The notes under the pieces: model-generated
What the model was told of the DNA's origin: nothing
Seen by the model: only the letters and a program-made list of their open reading frames with translations
Database searches by the model: none
Source: Acidimicrobiia bacterium
GTDB taxonomy: Bacteria > Acidobacteriota > Terriglobia > Bryobacterales > Bryobacteraceae
Length of the DNA: 64,000 nt
Reading direction: 5' to 3'
NCBI GenBank assembly: GCA_016871315.1
Contig: VFZE01000032.1
Location: forward strand, 1 to 64,000
Program-made: the position numbers and the translations under genes
In this document: one piece after another, positions 40,712 to 49,443 of the stretch
Numbering within the stretch: position 1 is the first letter of the stretch
How the letters are laid out: every line of letters starts with the position of its first letter

Positions 40712-42430
40712 ATGAAGCGAAACAAAGCAGCTGGAAAGATGTGCAGGGCCTTGGCCATGGTCGTATGGTGCGCGGCGAGCGGGCCTTTGGCGGCTCAGGT
40801 GACCGGGTTCAAGGCGACGCCAACCACGATGAGTTTCAATTATCAGTTGGGAGACGCCAAGCTGCCAACGGCGCAGAGCCTATCGGTTTCCACCTCCAGT
40901 GCCGCGCAGGCGACCTTCACCACGGTCATTGCCGGAGGGCCATGGCTGACCATGAGTCCCGCTTCGGGTACCACGCCACTGGCAGCGAAAGTGAACGTGA
41001 ACCCGACTTCGCTGGCCGTAGGAACCTACACGGGCACCCTGACACTAACCACCAGCGGATCCACGCCGGCGACCGTGGTAGTAGCGGTGACACTGGTAGT
41101 GAAGGCGCCACCGCCGACACTCACGGCTTCTCCAAGCCCGATGTCGGTGACCTACGTGCGCGGCGATTCCGACCCGTCGCCCATGCAGCTGTCTCTTTCC
41201 ACCAGCGGCGGCGTGCTGAGTTATTCGGCGGCGCTGGCGGGGGCAAACTGGCTGAGCATTTCCCCCAAGAGCGGCGTCGTGTTTCCCGCATTTCCGGCGG
41301 CCGTCACCGTCACGGTGAACCCGGCCGGAATGATGCCGGGAACCTATAAGGCAAGCATCAACGTCTCCGCGCAACAGGCGGCCAATAAGACGCAGACAGT
41401 CACGGTAAACCTAACCGTGAACGCCGGCCTGCCGGCGCTGGATTCGATCTGGCCTACGCAGGTGACCGCGGGGGCCCCGGCAACCACAATCACGCTGAAC
41501 GGAAGTAACTTCTTCAGCGGTACGGTGGTGAAGGCGGGGACGACCACGCTGAGTTCGACGCTGGTGGGCTCCAACACCATGACGGCGGTGATTCCGGCGT
41601 CGCTGCTGGCCTCCTCGGGCACGCTGGGCATCGTGGCCACCAATAACGGGCCGGGCGGCGGCGACTCCTCCGCCAGCACCTTCACGATCGCCAACAGTGA
41701 ACCGACGATTAACGCCATTGTGAATTCGGCGAGTTTCCTCGGCGGCACGGTTGCGCCCGGGGAGATGGTGACGATATTCGGAACCGGGCTGGGTCCGGAG
41801 ACGCTGACCACTTTCGTGCCCCCCACAGGCACCGCGCCCATCGCCACCACGCTCTCGACCACACGCGTGCTGTTTGACACCACCCCGGCGGCGGTGATCT
41901 ACACCAGCGCCGGTCAGGTGGCGGCGATGACGCCCTATGACGTGGCCGGCAAGACAACGGTAGCCGTGCGCGTCGAATACAGCACCGTGCAATCGTCGCA
42001 GGTCACGATGAACGTGGCGCAATCGGCGCCAGGCATCTTTACAGCAGCCGGTACCGGATCGGGAGCGGCGGTGGCGTTCAATTTGGATGAGACGTCCGGA
42101 ACCTACACGCTGAATTCCGACTCCACCCTCGCCCAGCGCGGCACAATCGTCGCCTTCTTCGCCACCGGGGAAGGAGTGACGACGCCCGCCAGCACCGACG
42201 GCGCGATCGTGAGCGCACCGGCCAGCGGACCGAATTCGGCGCTAGCGGTGACCATCGGCGGCCAGGACGCCACCGTGCTCTACTCGGGTGGCGTGGTTGG
42301 CCTGGTTGCTGGACTGATACAGATCAACACGCGGGTGCCGCTGAACGTGGCGCCCGGCAAAAGCGTGCCCATGATCCTGACCATCAACGGCATTCAAAGC
42401 CAGCCGAACGTGACCATCGGCATCAAGTAA
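40712..42430 (+). CDS. Secreted BACON/IPT-domain protein with Solibacter C-terminal domain
   Basis: A 572-aa protein. I place the start at ATG 40712, giving a signal peptide that ends near ASGPLAAQ; ATGs further upstream lack a signal. Two BACON-like domains follow (TMSFNYQLGDAKLPTAQSLSVSTSS, WLTMSPASGTTP; WLSISPKSGVVFP), then an IPT/TIG module (IWPTQVTAGAPATTITLNGSNF), and from about residue 345 the TIGR03437 domain (NSASFLGGTVAPGEMVTIFGTGLGP, LIQINTRVPLNVAPG). It is probably displayed or secreted and binds extracellular polymer. Its 3' end overlaps the convergent helicase gene by 8 bp. Confidence 0.85.
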   Translation: MKRNKAAGKMCRALAMVVWCAASGPLAAQVTGFKATPTTMSFNYQLGDAKLPTAQSLSVSTSSAAQATFTTVIAGGPWLTMSPASGTTPLAAKVNVNPTSLAVGTYTGTLTLTTSGSTPATVVVAVTLVVKAPPPTLTASPSPMSVTYVRGDSDPSPMQLSLSTSGGVLSYSAALAGANWLSISPKSGVVFPAFPAAVTVTVNPAGMMPGTYKASINVSAQQAANKTQTVTVNLTVNAGLPALDSIWPTQVTAGAPATTITLNGSNFFSGTVVKAGTTTLSSTLVGSNTMTAVIPASLLASSGTLGIVATNNGPGGGDSSASTFTIANSEPTINAIVNSASFLGGTVAPGEMVTIFGTGLGPETLTTFVPPTGTAPIATTLSTTRVLFDTTPAAVIYTSAGQVAAMTPYDVAGKTTVAVRVEYSTVQSSQVTMNVAQSAPGIFTAAGTGSGAAVAFNLDETSGTYTLNSDSTLAQRGTIVAFFATGEGVTTPASTDGAIVSAPASGPNSALAVTIGGQDATVLYSGGVVGLVAGLIQINTRVPLNVAPGKSVPMILTINGIQSQPNVTIGIK

Positions 42431-44759
42431 GCAGCAACTCGACAATACGGCGCGCGGCCTCCTTGCCCCGCTCGCCCACTTCGCCAAGCGGCCCGACACA
42501 GCTCGGGCAGCCCGCTTCGCACGCACAGGCCGAGAGCATCTGGGAGGCCAGTTCCAGCAATCTCCGGTGGTGTCGGTGCAGTGGCGCGCTCAGCCCGACG
42601 CCGCCTGGATAGTTGTCGTATAAGAACAAATCGGGCTCCCACGTCTCGAGACTCGATGCAATGTCCTCGGTGATGGAGACGCCGAGGTCGCGCGGGTCCG
42701 ACATCAGCAAGAGAGCGCCAACCGCGCGCATGGCGCTGCCTAAGCCAATCAGCGCTGCCTGCTTTTCCGCGGCCGAGAAGCCTTCCATTTGCGATAGAAA
42801 CTGGCGGGGCAAATGCAGCCAGAAGGCGGTGGTGTGCATCTCCTGCTCGGGCAGCGTGAGCTGTCCGGCGCCCACATTCTCGTTGGTGTAGAACTTGATC
42901 TTCTTGAAGCCGACGATCTGCCGGTTGACGCGCACTTCGCCGTGACGGGCAAAGGCCGAGCCGATGGCGGTCGAATCAAACTGCTCCAGCTCCTTCACCA
43001 GCGTGTAGTCGATGGCATCGGTGAAATAATCGCACTCGACGCGGCGCACGTAGGCCTTGCGGTTGGCGAAGTCGAGCCGCTCCACCTGGTACTGGCGGGC
43101 CTCGTGCAGATAGATTGCTTTTTCATGCAGCTCGGCGGGCGCGGCGGTGTAGGCGACCTCGGCGATCACTTTCGCCTCTCCGGTTTCATCGATGACCACA
43201 AAGTTATCGCTCGATACCGAACGCAGGCTGATGGCGTCGGCGGGATAGCTGTCAGACGTCCAATGCCAGGTGTCCCCGGAGCGGTGCAGCAGGCCGTTCT
43301 CGGCGAGGAAGCCGCAGAGCTGGCCGGCCTGTATGCGCCCGAACTTTTCCTCATCCCGCACCGGCAGCTCAAAGGCGGCGCACTTCAGATGGTTGATCAA
43401 GATCTCGAGGTTGTCCGGGTTAATATGCGCGGTCTCGGGAGGCTGCGAAAAGAAGTATTCGGGATGCTCGATGATGTACTGATCCACCGGGTTGCTGCTG
43501 GCAACCAACACGGCAAGCGAGGCGGTATGGCGGCGCCCGGCCCTTCCGGCGCGCTGCCACGTGGAAGCGATGGCGCCGGATAGCCCGGCCATAACCACCG
43601 CGTCGAGCGAACCGATGTCGATGCCCAGCTCCAGCGCATTCGTGGCGACCACGGCGCGGATCTCGCCGTCGCGCAGCCGGCGTTCGATTTCGCGGCGCTC
43701 CCGCGGCAGGTAGCCGCCGCGGTAACCGCGCACCCCGTCCGGACCCATCGGCATGCGGGCGCAGCCGTCCTTGAGATAGGTGACCAGGACCTCGGTGGCC
43801 AGGCGGTTGTTGGCGAACACCAGCGTCTGCTGGCCGCCTTCGATCAGCTCCATGGCAATGCGGCGTGTCTCATGCAGGTAGCTGCGGCGGATGCCGAGCT
43901 GGCGGTTCACGACCGGCGGGTTATAAAAGAGGAAGTATTTCTCCCCGCTCGGGGCGCCGTTGTTGTCAAGCAGCTGCATGGGCTCGGCCGTGAGCGCCTC
44001 GGCCAGCTGCTTGGGATTGGCGATGGTGGCTGAGCAGCAGATGAACTGCGGGCGCGAGCCGTAGAATTCGCAAATGCGGCGCAGGCGGCGCAGAATGTTA
44101 GCCAGGTGGCTGCCGTAGACACCGCGGTAGTAGTGCAGCTCATCGAGCACAATGTAGCGGAGGTTCTCGAAACACTTGGCCCACTTCGTGTGATGCGGCA
44201 GGATGCCGGCGTGCAGCATGTCCGGGTTGGTCAGCACGACGTTGGCCCGCTCGCGGATGGCGCGGCGGGCATCCTGCGGCGTGTCGCCATCGTAGGTGAA
44301 GGCCCGGATCGATGAGCCCATCGCCTCCACCGAAGCGTTGAATTCCGCCAGCTGATCCTCGGCCAGAGCCTTTGCCGGAAACAGGTAGAAGGCCCGAGCC
44401 TCCGGGTCGCCGAGCAGGCGGTTCCAGATGGGCAGGTTGTAGCAGAGGGTTTTTCCGCTGGCCGTGGGAGTGACGATGACGGCATTGCCGCCCTTGCCGA
44501 TCGCGTCGAAGGCCTCGCGCTGGTGCGTGTACAGTTGCGCAATGCCGCGTGTCTCTAGCGCCTGGCGCAGCGTCGGATCGACGGTGTCCGGCATGGGGGC
44601 ATATTGAGCCTGGCGGGCCGGCTGGTGGCGGATTTCGCGGATCGGGGAGTTAGGCCGGCGCATCAGGTCGCGGTAGTGGTTGAGAGCGGACTCAAGCTGG
44701 CGCGCGGGAAGCAGTTGTGGGGAAGGGTCAAGGGGATCGAAGAAGAGAGGGAGGTGCAT
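42423..44759 (-). CDS. DEAD/DEAH helicase with DUF1998 (MrfA-like)
   Basis: A 778-aa superfamily 2 helicase. Motif I VTPTASGKTLCYNLP, motif II (DEAH type) VLDELHYYRG, motif III CCSATIANP, motif V TNALELGIDIGSLD and motif VI WQRAGRAGRR are in order. The C-terminal DUF1998 part carries the four-cysteine site CACEAGCPSCVGP (about residues 745-757). This matches MrfA, a 3'-5' helicase that in Bacillus repairs mitomycin C damage with the exonuclease MrfB; no MrfB-like gene is seen nearby. An annotation as a DNA-repair helicase is therefore by family. Confidence 0.88.
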   Translation of the reverse strand: MHLPLFFDPLDPSPQLLPARQLESALNHYRDLMRRPNSPIREIRHQPARQAQYAPMPDTVDPTLRQALETRGIAQLYTHQREAFDAIGKGGNAVIVTPTASGKTLCYNLPIWNRLLGDPEARAFYLFPAKALAEDQLAEFNASVEAMGSSIRAFTYDGDTPQDARRAIRERANVVLTNPDMLHAGILPHHTKWAKCFENLRYIVLDELHYYRGVYGSHLANILRRLRRICEFYGSRPQFICCSATIANPKQLAEALTAEPMQLLDNNGAPSGEKYFLFYNPPVVNRQLGIRRSYLHETRRIAMELIEGGQQTLVFANNRLATEVLVTYLKDGCARMPMGPDGVRGYRGGYLPRERREIERRLRDGEIRAVVATNALELGIDIGSLDAVVMAGLSGAIASTWQRAGRAGRRHTASLAVLVASSNPVDQYIIEHPEYFFSQPPETAHINPDNLEILINHLKCAAFELPVRDEEKFGRIQAGQLCGFLAENGLLHRSGDTWHWTSDSYPADAISLRSVSSDNFVVIDETGEAKVIAEVAYTAAPAELHEKAIYLHEARQYQVERLDFANRKAYVRRVECDYFTDAIDYTLVKELEQFDSTAIGSAFARHGEVRVNRQIVGFKKIKFYTNENVGAGQLTLPEQEMHTTAFWLHLPRQFLSQMEGFSAAEKQAALIGLGSAMRAVGALLLMSDPRDLGVSITEDIASSLETWEPDLFLYDNYPGGVGLSAPLHRHHRRLLELASQMLSACACEAGCPSCVGPLGEVGERGKEAARRIVELLLT

Positions 44760-44841
44760 GATTTTCGCCTTTTCTTTGCTCTACAGAGAGGGTACACCGC
44801 AGCGCGGCGTTAAAGCAAGACACACAAACGGGGCAGGCGCT

Positions 44842-46149
44842 TTACACCTGCCCCAAATATGCGAATCGAACCACAAATAGCGCCGTCAAAACCCATAACA
44901 TCCAATGGATACGCCGCCAGTTTCCGCTCAGCAGATTGACCAGCGTATAGGCGGTGAAGCCGATGGCGATGCCGTTGGCGATGGAAAACGTCAGCGGGAT
45001 GGTAGTGATCGTAAGAAAGGCCGGGATGGCGAGACTTGGCTTGGCCCAATCGATCTCGGCTGCGTGGGAGACCATGGCCGCGCCCACCAGGATCAACGCA
45101 GGCGCTGTGGCCGCGGCGGGAATGGCGCCGGCCAGTGGCGCAAGGAACAGCGCCCCTACAAAAAAGAGCCCGGCGACGATGGCGGTGACGCCGGAGCGGC
45201 CTCCGGCCACAGTACCTGCCGCGCTTTCAATGTAGCTGACCACCGTCGAGGTCCCGGCAAAGGAGCCGGCAATCGTCGCGGCGGCATCGGTGACCAGGAT
45301 GCGGTTGAGGCGCGGGATGTTGCCGGCGCTGTCGAACAGCTGCGCTTTCTTCCCTACCGCAACCAGCGTTCCCAGATTGTCGAAGAAGTCGACGAACAGG
45401 AAGACGAACACAATTTCGAGCAGCCCGAGCCGAAGCGCCGCGGGAATGTCGAGCTGAAAAGCGGTGGCCGTGATCTCGGTGAAGCGGTAGGGTTTCATTT
45501 GGAAAGGGACCAGTCCGAACACGGCTCCGGCGGCGGTCGTGAGGACAATGCCGGAGAGCATGGCGGAGGACAGGCCGCGCGAAAGCAGCGCGGCCGTGAC
45601 GATGAGGCCGAAGATGCTGAGCAGCGCGTGCGGATCGGAAAGATTGCCGAGCTTAACGGTGGTTGCCTTGTCCGGAACGATGAGCCCGGAGTTGCGGAAG
45701 CCGATAAAGGCGATGAAGAGCCCGATGCCGACGGCGACCGAGGAATAAAGCACGGCGGGGATGGAGGCGAAGATGCGCTCGCGGATTCCGGCAACGGTGA
45801 GCACAAGAAACGCGACGCCGGAGAGGAAGACGGCGCCGAGCGCGGTCTGCCACGGGATGCCCATCCCGATGACCACCGTGTAGGCGAAATAGGCGTTGAT
45901 GCCCATGCCGGGGGCGAGCGCGATGGGGTAGCGCGCAAAGGCGCCCATGAGGATGCTGGCCAGCGCCGCGGAAGCGCAGGTGGCGGCCATGACCGCGGTG
46001 ACGGGCATGCCCGCTTCGCCAAGGATGGCCGGGTTGACGAAGACGATGTAGGCCATCGTGGCGAAGGTGGTTGCGCCGGCCAGGATCTCCGTGCGCCAGT
46101 TGGTATTCAGTTCCTGAAATTGGAAGTACCGCTCAAGTCGGGAGCGCAT
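44842..46149 (-). CDS. NCS2 family purine permease (AzgA/PbuG-like)
   Basis: A 435-aa inner-membrane carrier with about 13 segments. Family landmarks are the start EILAGATTFATMAYIVFVNPAIL, IALAPGMGINAYFAYTVV, EIVFVFLFVDFFDNLGTLVAV and SFAGTSTVVSYIESAAGTVAGGRSG, matching hypoxanthine/guanine/adenine importers of the AzgA branch. It begins 3 bp after the response-regulator stop codon, so it is probably expressed with the upstream two-component pair. Confidence 0.92.
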   Translation of the reverse strand: MRSRLERYFQFQELNTNWRTEILAGATTFATMAYIVFVNPAILGEAGMPVTAVMAATCASAALASILMGAFARYPIALAPGMGINAYFAYTVVIGMGIPWQTALGAVFLSGVAFLVLTVAGIRERIFASIPAVLYSSVAVGIGLFIAFIGFRNSGLIVPDKATTVKLGNLSDPHALLSIFGLIVTAALLSRGLSSAMLSGIVLTTAAGAVFGLVPFQMKPYRFTEITATAFQLDIPAALRLGLLEIVFVFLFVDFFDNLGTLVAVGKKAQLFDSAGNIPRLNRILVTDAAATIAGSFAGTSTVVSYIESAAGTVAGGRSGVTAIVAGLFFVGALFLAPLAGAIPAAATAPALILVGAAMVSHAAEIDWAKPSLAIPAFLTITTIPLTFSIANGIAIGFTAYTLVNLLSGNWRRIHWMLWVLTALFVVRFAYLGQV

Positions 46150-46152
46150 TAA

Positions 46153-46803
46153 TTAGGAGATGATCTTCTTTCGCAGGGCATAAAGAACGATGTCGACAGT
46201 GTTGTGCAGGTCAAGCTTCTGCATGATGTGCGAGCGGTGCGTCTCCACCGTGTACGGGCTCAGGTCGAGCACGGCGGCAACCTCCTTGTTCGATTTGCCT
46301 TCGGCGAGCAGCTGGAGAACCTCCTTCTCGCGTTCGGTCAGCAGGTCATAGGAATCCTCCAGCCCCCGCTGCTGGAGTTTGCGCATGTAATCCTCAAGCA
46401 GCGTCTGTGCGATGGTGGGGCTGAAGAAGGGCTTTCCCTGCGCCACCGCCTGTACGGCGCGGTGCAGATCCACATCGGCATTGTCCTTCAGCAGATAGCC
46501 CTTGGCGCCGGCGTTAAGAGTACGTGTCAGGTAACTCTCATCGGAATACATGCTGAGCATGATGACGCCGAGATTGGGGTTGCGCTTGACGATCTGCGCG
46601 GCGGCATCGATGCCGTTCAGATTGGGCATCGCGATGTCCATGATGACGACGTGCGGCTCCAGCTCTTCGGCCAACTTGACTGCCTCGCGGCCGTCGGTGG
46701 CCTCGCCGACCACTTCGAACTCGCTGTAGCTCTCCAGTTGAAGGCGGAGCCCCTTGCGCACGATGCCGTGATCATCGGCAATCAGGATACGGATCTTATC
46801 CAT
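46153..46803 (-). CDS. NarL/LuxR-family response regulator
   Basis: A 216-aa regulator with an N-terminal receiver domain (phosphoacceptor Asp in HVVIMDIAMPNLNG, Asp54 or so; Asp-Asp at IADDHG; Lys in LNAGAKGYLLKD) and a C-terminal LuxR helix-turn-helix (LTEREKEVLQLLAEGKSNKEVA, TVETHRSHIMQKL). Once phosphorylated by the kinase gene, with which it overlaps by 8 bp, it would bind DNA and likely control the local operon. Confidence 0.95.
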   Translation of the reverse strand: MDKIRILIADDHGIVRKGLRLQLESYSEFEVVGEATDGREAVKLAEELEPHVVIMDIAMPNLNGIDAAAQIVKRNPNLGVIMLSMYSDESYLTRTLNAGAKGYLLKDNADVDLHRAVQAVAQGKPFFSPTIAQTLLEDYMRKLQQRGLEDSYDLLTEREKEVLQLLAEGKSNKEVAAVLDLSPYTVETHRSHIMQKLDLHNTVDIVLYALRKKIIS

Positions 46804-48145
46804 GTGGAGTAGCCGTTTTCGGTACCGGGAATTCGACGTGCAGCATGGTTCCCCGGCCGGGATTGGAAGTCAGATCCACGAGTCCCTTCAATCCTCGCAC
46901 TCTCTCTTCGATGCCAACCAGTCCGAGGCCCTTGCGCGCGGCCTCGCCGGAATCGAAGCCGACGCCGTCGTCCTGCACGGTAAGCCGGACCAGGTCAGGA
47001 CCACCGTGGAGGGAAACGCGGATCGAGGATGCGCTGGCGTGTTTGGCGCAGTTGGTGAGGGCCTCCTGCACGACACGGAAGACGCAAGTGCGGTGAGGTT
47101 CGGGGAGCGTATCCAGCAGCCCGTCGATCTGGACATTCACGGGAATGCCGGAACGCCGCGAGAATTCGCGGCCCTGCCATTCCAGCGCCGGACCCAGACC
47201 AAGATCGTCGAGCATCGACGGACGCAGGCCCATGGAAAGATCGCGGACGGCGCGCAGAGACTCCTCGGCAATGTTGCGCGCCTCCTGCACGCGGCGGGAG
47301 AACTGATCGGGGTCCGTGTTGCGCAGCGGCTCCAGCCCCGCAAGCTCCATTCGCAGCCCGGTCAACAACTGGCCGACGGCGTCGTGCAGTTCGCGGGAAA
47401 GCGACTTGCGTTCCTCCTCATGCGCGCGCACCAGATTATGGGAGAGGCGGCGCAGTTCTTCCTCGGCTTGCTCGGCGCGGCGGGTCTGCTGGCCGCTTCG
47501 GGCTTCCAGTTGACGCACCTGGTGGATCGTGACCGCGGCGACCACGGCGCCCAGACAAACGGCCAGCAGCACGATCCGGAGCATGAAGGACTCGAAATCG
47601 CGTTGGGCGGTGCGAAGCTGCTGCCGCTCGGTGGCGAAGGTCTTGTTGTTGGAGGCGGCGATGCGCCTGGAAAGCTCCAGAACGGCGTTGCGTTTCGGCA
47701 GCACCTGCTGCCGCAGGAACAGGAAGCTAAGCGCCGACTTTTGAGCCGGAGTCCAGTCGAAGATCGGGTTCATCGAATCCCAGTAGGATTCCACTTCACG
47801 CCGCATATCCTGCATCGTGTCCAGATCGGCCGGACTGACGCGAAGCGCCACCCGGTCCAGCCGGTTGCGCGCCTCTTTCCGCAGCTCCAGCAGCTGCTGG
47901 CGGTGCATCGGCGCGGTAATGTGAGACGGTTCCAGCAGGTAGTCCCTCACCAGCAGGCCCGCCAAGTGCAGATCCGAGGCGATCTCCTGCAGCAGGGACT
48001 CCGCCGTGAAGTAATCGTCCTGGATCCGCGTGATTTCCTGCTGTATCGCGCGGGAGCGGGTCAGCGTGACATATCCCAGGATCGCGATCAGCCCTACGCT
48101 GATTCCGAATCCGATCGAGAGTATGATCCACGATCTGCTCTTCAT
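46796..48145 (-). CDS. Sensor histidine kinase, NarL-partner type
   Basis: A 449-aa membrane kinase. Two membrane segments (about residues 7-28 and 188-207) enclose a helical periplasmic sensor of about 160 residues resembling CHASE3-type four-helix bundles (IQQEITRIQDDYFTAESLLQ). HisKA_3 dimerisation and the phospho-His are in LSRELHDAVGQLLTGLRMEL (about residue 255), and the HATPase N, G1 and G2 boxes in QEALTNCAKHA, DDGVGFD and GLGLVGIEERV. Ligand unknown. It is the first gene of the kinase-regulator-permease operon. Confidence 0.93.
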   Translation of the reverse strand: MKSRSWIILSIGFGISVGLIAILGYVTLTRSRAIQQEITRIQDDYFTAESLLQEIASDLHLAGLLVRDYLLEPSHITAPMHRQQLLELRKEARNRLDRVALRVSPADLDTMQDMRREVESYWDSMNPIFDWTPAQKSALSFLFLRQQVLPKRNAVLELSRRIAASNNKTFATERQQLRTAQRDFESFMLRIVLLAVCLGAVVAAVTIHQVRQLEARSGQQTRRAEQAEEELRRLSHNLVRAHEEERKSLSRELHDAVGQLLTGLRMELAGLEPLRNTDPDQFSRRVQEARNIAEESLRAVRDLSMGLRPSMLDDLGLGPALEWQGREFSRRSGIPVNVQIDGLLDTLPEPHRTCVFRVVQEALTNCAKHASASSIRVSLHGGPDLVRLTVQDDGVGFDSGEAARKGLGLVGIEERVRGLKGLVDLTSNPGRGTMLHVEFPVPKTATPHG

Positions 48146-48187
48146 GGCGGCTTACTACCATTCTCGCCTCTTCCGGCGGGCGGAAGA

Positions 48188-48193
48188 TACAAT
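48188..48193 (+). promoter_or_regulatory. Possible -10 box upstream of the GNAT gene
   Basis: TACAAT lies 12 bp before ATG 48206, inside the 60-bp gap shared with the divergent histidine kinase gene. AGGGAA between the box and the start codon could serve as ribosome binding site. Confidence 0.35.
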
Positions 48194-48205
48194 CAGGGAA
48201 CAAGC

Positions 48206-48646
48206 ATGCCAGTCCAAGAGAGTATCCATGTCGCCGCGGTCACCGGCGATGAACAGATTGTGGCCACCTGCGAAGTCATGCGCCAGTTGCGGCCGGCCGT
48301 GAAACCGGAAGACTATCTGCCCACTGTGCGGCGGATGATGGAGACCGATGGATACCGGCTGGCGGCTGCCTTTGAAGGCAACGAAGTGCGGGCGGTGGCC
48401 GGCTACCGCTATATGGAGATGCTCTACTACGGCAAGATCCTCTACGTGGACGATCTCAGCACCGATGAGGCCCACCGTTCCAAGGGCTACGGAAAGATGC
48501 TGCTGGAATGGCTCAAAGCGGAGGCCCATTCCCGGGGATGCAGCCAGCTGCAACTCGATTCCGGCGTGCAGCGCGATCACGCGCATCGCTTCTATTTTCG
48601 GGAAGGATTCGCGATCAAGAGTTACCACTTCCGGATTGAACTGTAG
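48206..48646 (+). CDS. GNAT family N-acetyltransferase
   Basis: A 146-aa acetyl-CoA-dependent transferase. The acetyl-CoA motif is at KILYVDDLSTDEAHRSKGYGKMLLEWL (about residues 83-109), with QLQLDSGVQRDHAHRFYFREGF after it. The start at ATG 48206 is set by AGGGAA and by family alignment; the long frame back to 46802 is antisense to the kinase gene. Acceptor unknown. It is 2 bp ahead of a sugar-phosphoglycerate phosphatase gene. Confidence 0.88.
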   Translation: MPVQESIHVAAVTGDEQIVATCEVMRQLRPAVKPEDYLPTVRRMMETDGYRLAAAFEGNEVRAVAGYRYMEMLYYGKILYVDDLSTDEAHRSKGYGKMLLEWLKAEAHSRGCSQLQLDSGVQRDHAHRFYFREGFAIKSYHFRIEL

Positions 48647-48648
48647 GC

Positions 48649-49443
48649 ATGTTTCTGATCTTCACGGATCTGGACGGGACGCTGCTCGATCACAACACCT
48701 ACAGCTGGGAGCCGGCACGCGATATGATCCGCCTGCTCCGCGAGACCGCAACGCCGTGGATCTTCACTACCAGCAAGACGCGGGCCGAGGTTCTCTGGTG
48801 GCGCGAGCAGATGGGCAACACGCACCCGTTCATCGTCGAAAACGGGGGCGCCGCGTTTTTCCCGGCCGGAGGCATTCAGCCGGCTGAGGATCAGGGAATC
48901 GAGCTCGAAGGATTCCGCGTGCTGGAGTGGGGGACAAGATACCCGAAGCTGCTGGAGGCGCTGCGGGTGGCTTCCCGGGGCAGCGATTGCCCGGTCCTAG
49001 GATTCAGCCAGATGACCGTGGAAGAAGTAGCCGGGACGTGCGGACTTCCGGAGGGGCAGGCGCTGCTGGCCAAGCGCCGCGAATATGACGAGCCGTTCCA
49101 GGTGCTGCGCGAAGGCTGTGATGAATCCCTGGTCCGCGAGATCGAGCAGCAGGGATTGCGGTGGACCCGCGGTGGCCGCTTCTGGCATATCTGCGGCGAT
49201 TCCGACAAGGCCCGCGCGGTGGAGGCAGTGACGCAGATCTATCGGCGGGAACAGGGCAGCATTACCACGATCGGCTTGGGCGACAGCTTTAACGACCTGC
49301 CGTTTCTGGCCAAGACCGATATCGCCGTAGTGATACGCTCCAAACATTCCACGCAGTTGATGAAGCAGTTGCCGGGCGCGCGGCTGACCCCCCAGAGCGG
49401 TCCCGCCGGATGGGCCCAGGCGCTCCGGAGTATCCTCCCGTGA
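48649..49443 (+). CDS. HAD phosphatase, mannosyl-3-phosphoglycerate phosphatase (MpgP/YedP) family
   Basis: A 264-aa HAD-IIB phosphatase. Nucleophile motif FTDLDGTLLDH (residues 5-15), WIFTTSKTRAE, IVENGGAAFF and the metal-binding GLGDSFNDLPFL are those of the MpgP group, which dephosphorylates mannosyl- or glucosyl-3-phosphoglycerate in the last step of compatible-solute synthesis. A glucosyl-3-phosphoglycerate synthase-like gene lies 4 kb away at 53052, supporting this role. It overlaps the following gene by 4 bp (GTGA). Confidence 0.8.
   Translation: MFLIFTDLDGTLLDHNTYSWEPARDMIRLLRETATPWIFTTSKTRAEVLWWREQMGNTHPFIVENGGAAFFPAGGIQPAEDQGIELEGFRVLEWGTRYPKLLEALRVASRGSDCPVLGFSQMTVEEVAGTCGLPEGQALLAKRREYDEPFQVLREGCDESLVREIEQQGLRWTRGGRFWHICGDSDKARAVEAVTQIYRREQGSITTIGLGDSFNDLPFLAKTDIAVVIRSKHSTQLMKQLPGARLTPQSGPAGWAQALRSILP

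Noticed and set aside
46802-48205. N-terminal extension of the GNAT frame across the kinase gene
   Set aside because: Antisense to a canonical histidine kinase; the GNAT protein starts at 48206 with its own ribosome binding site.
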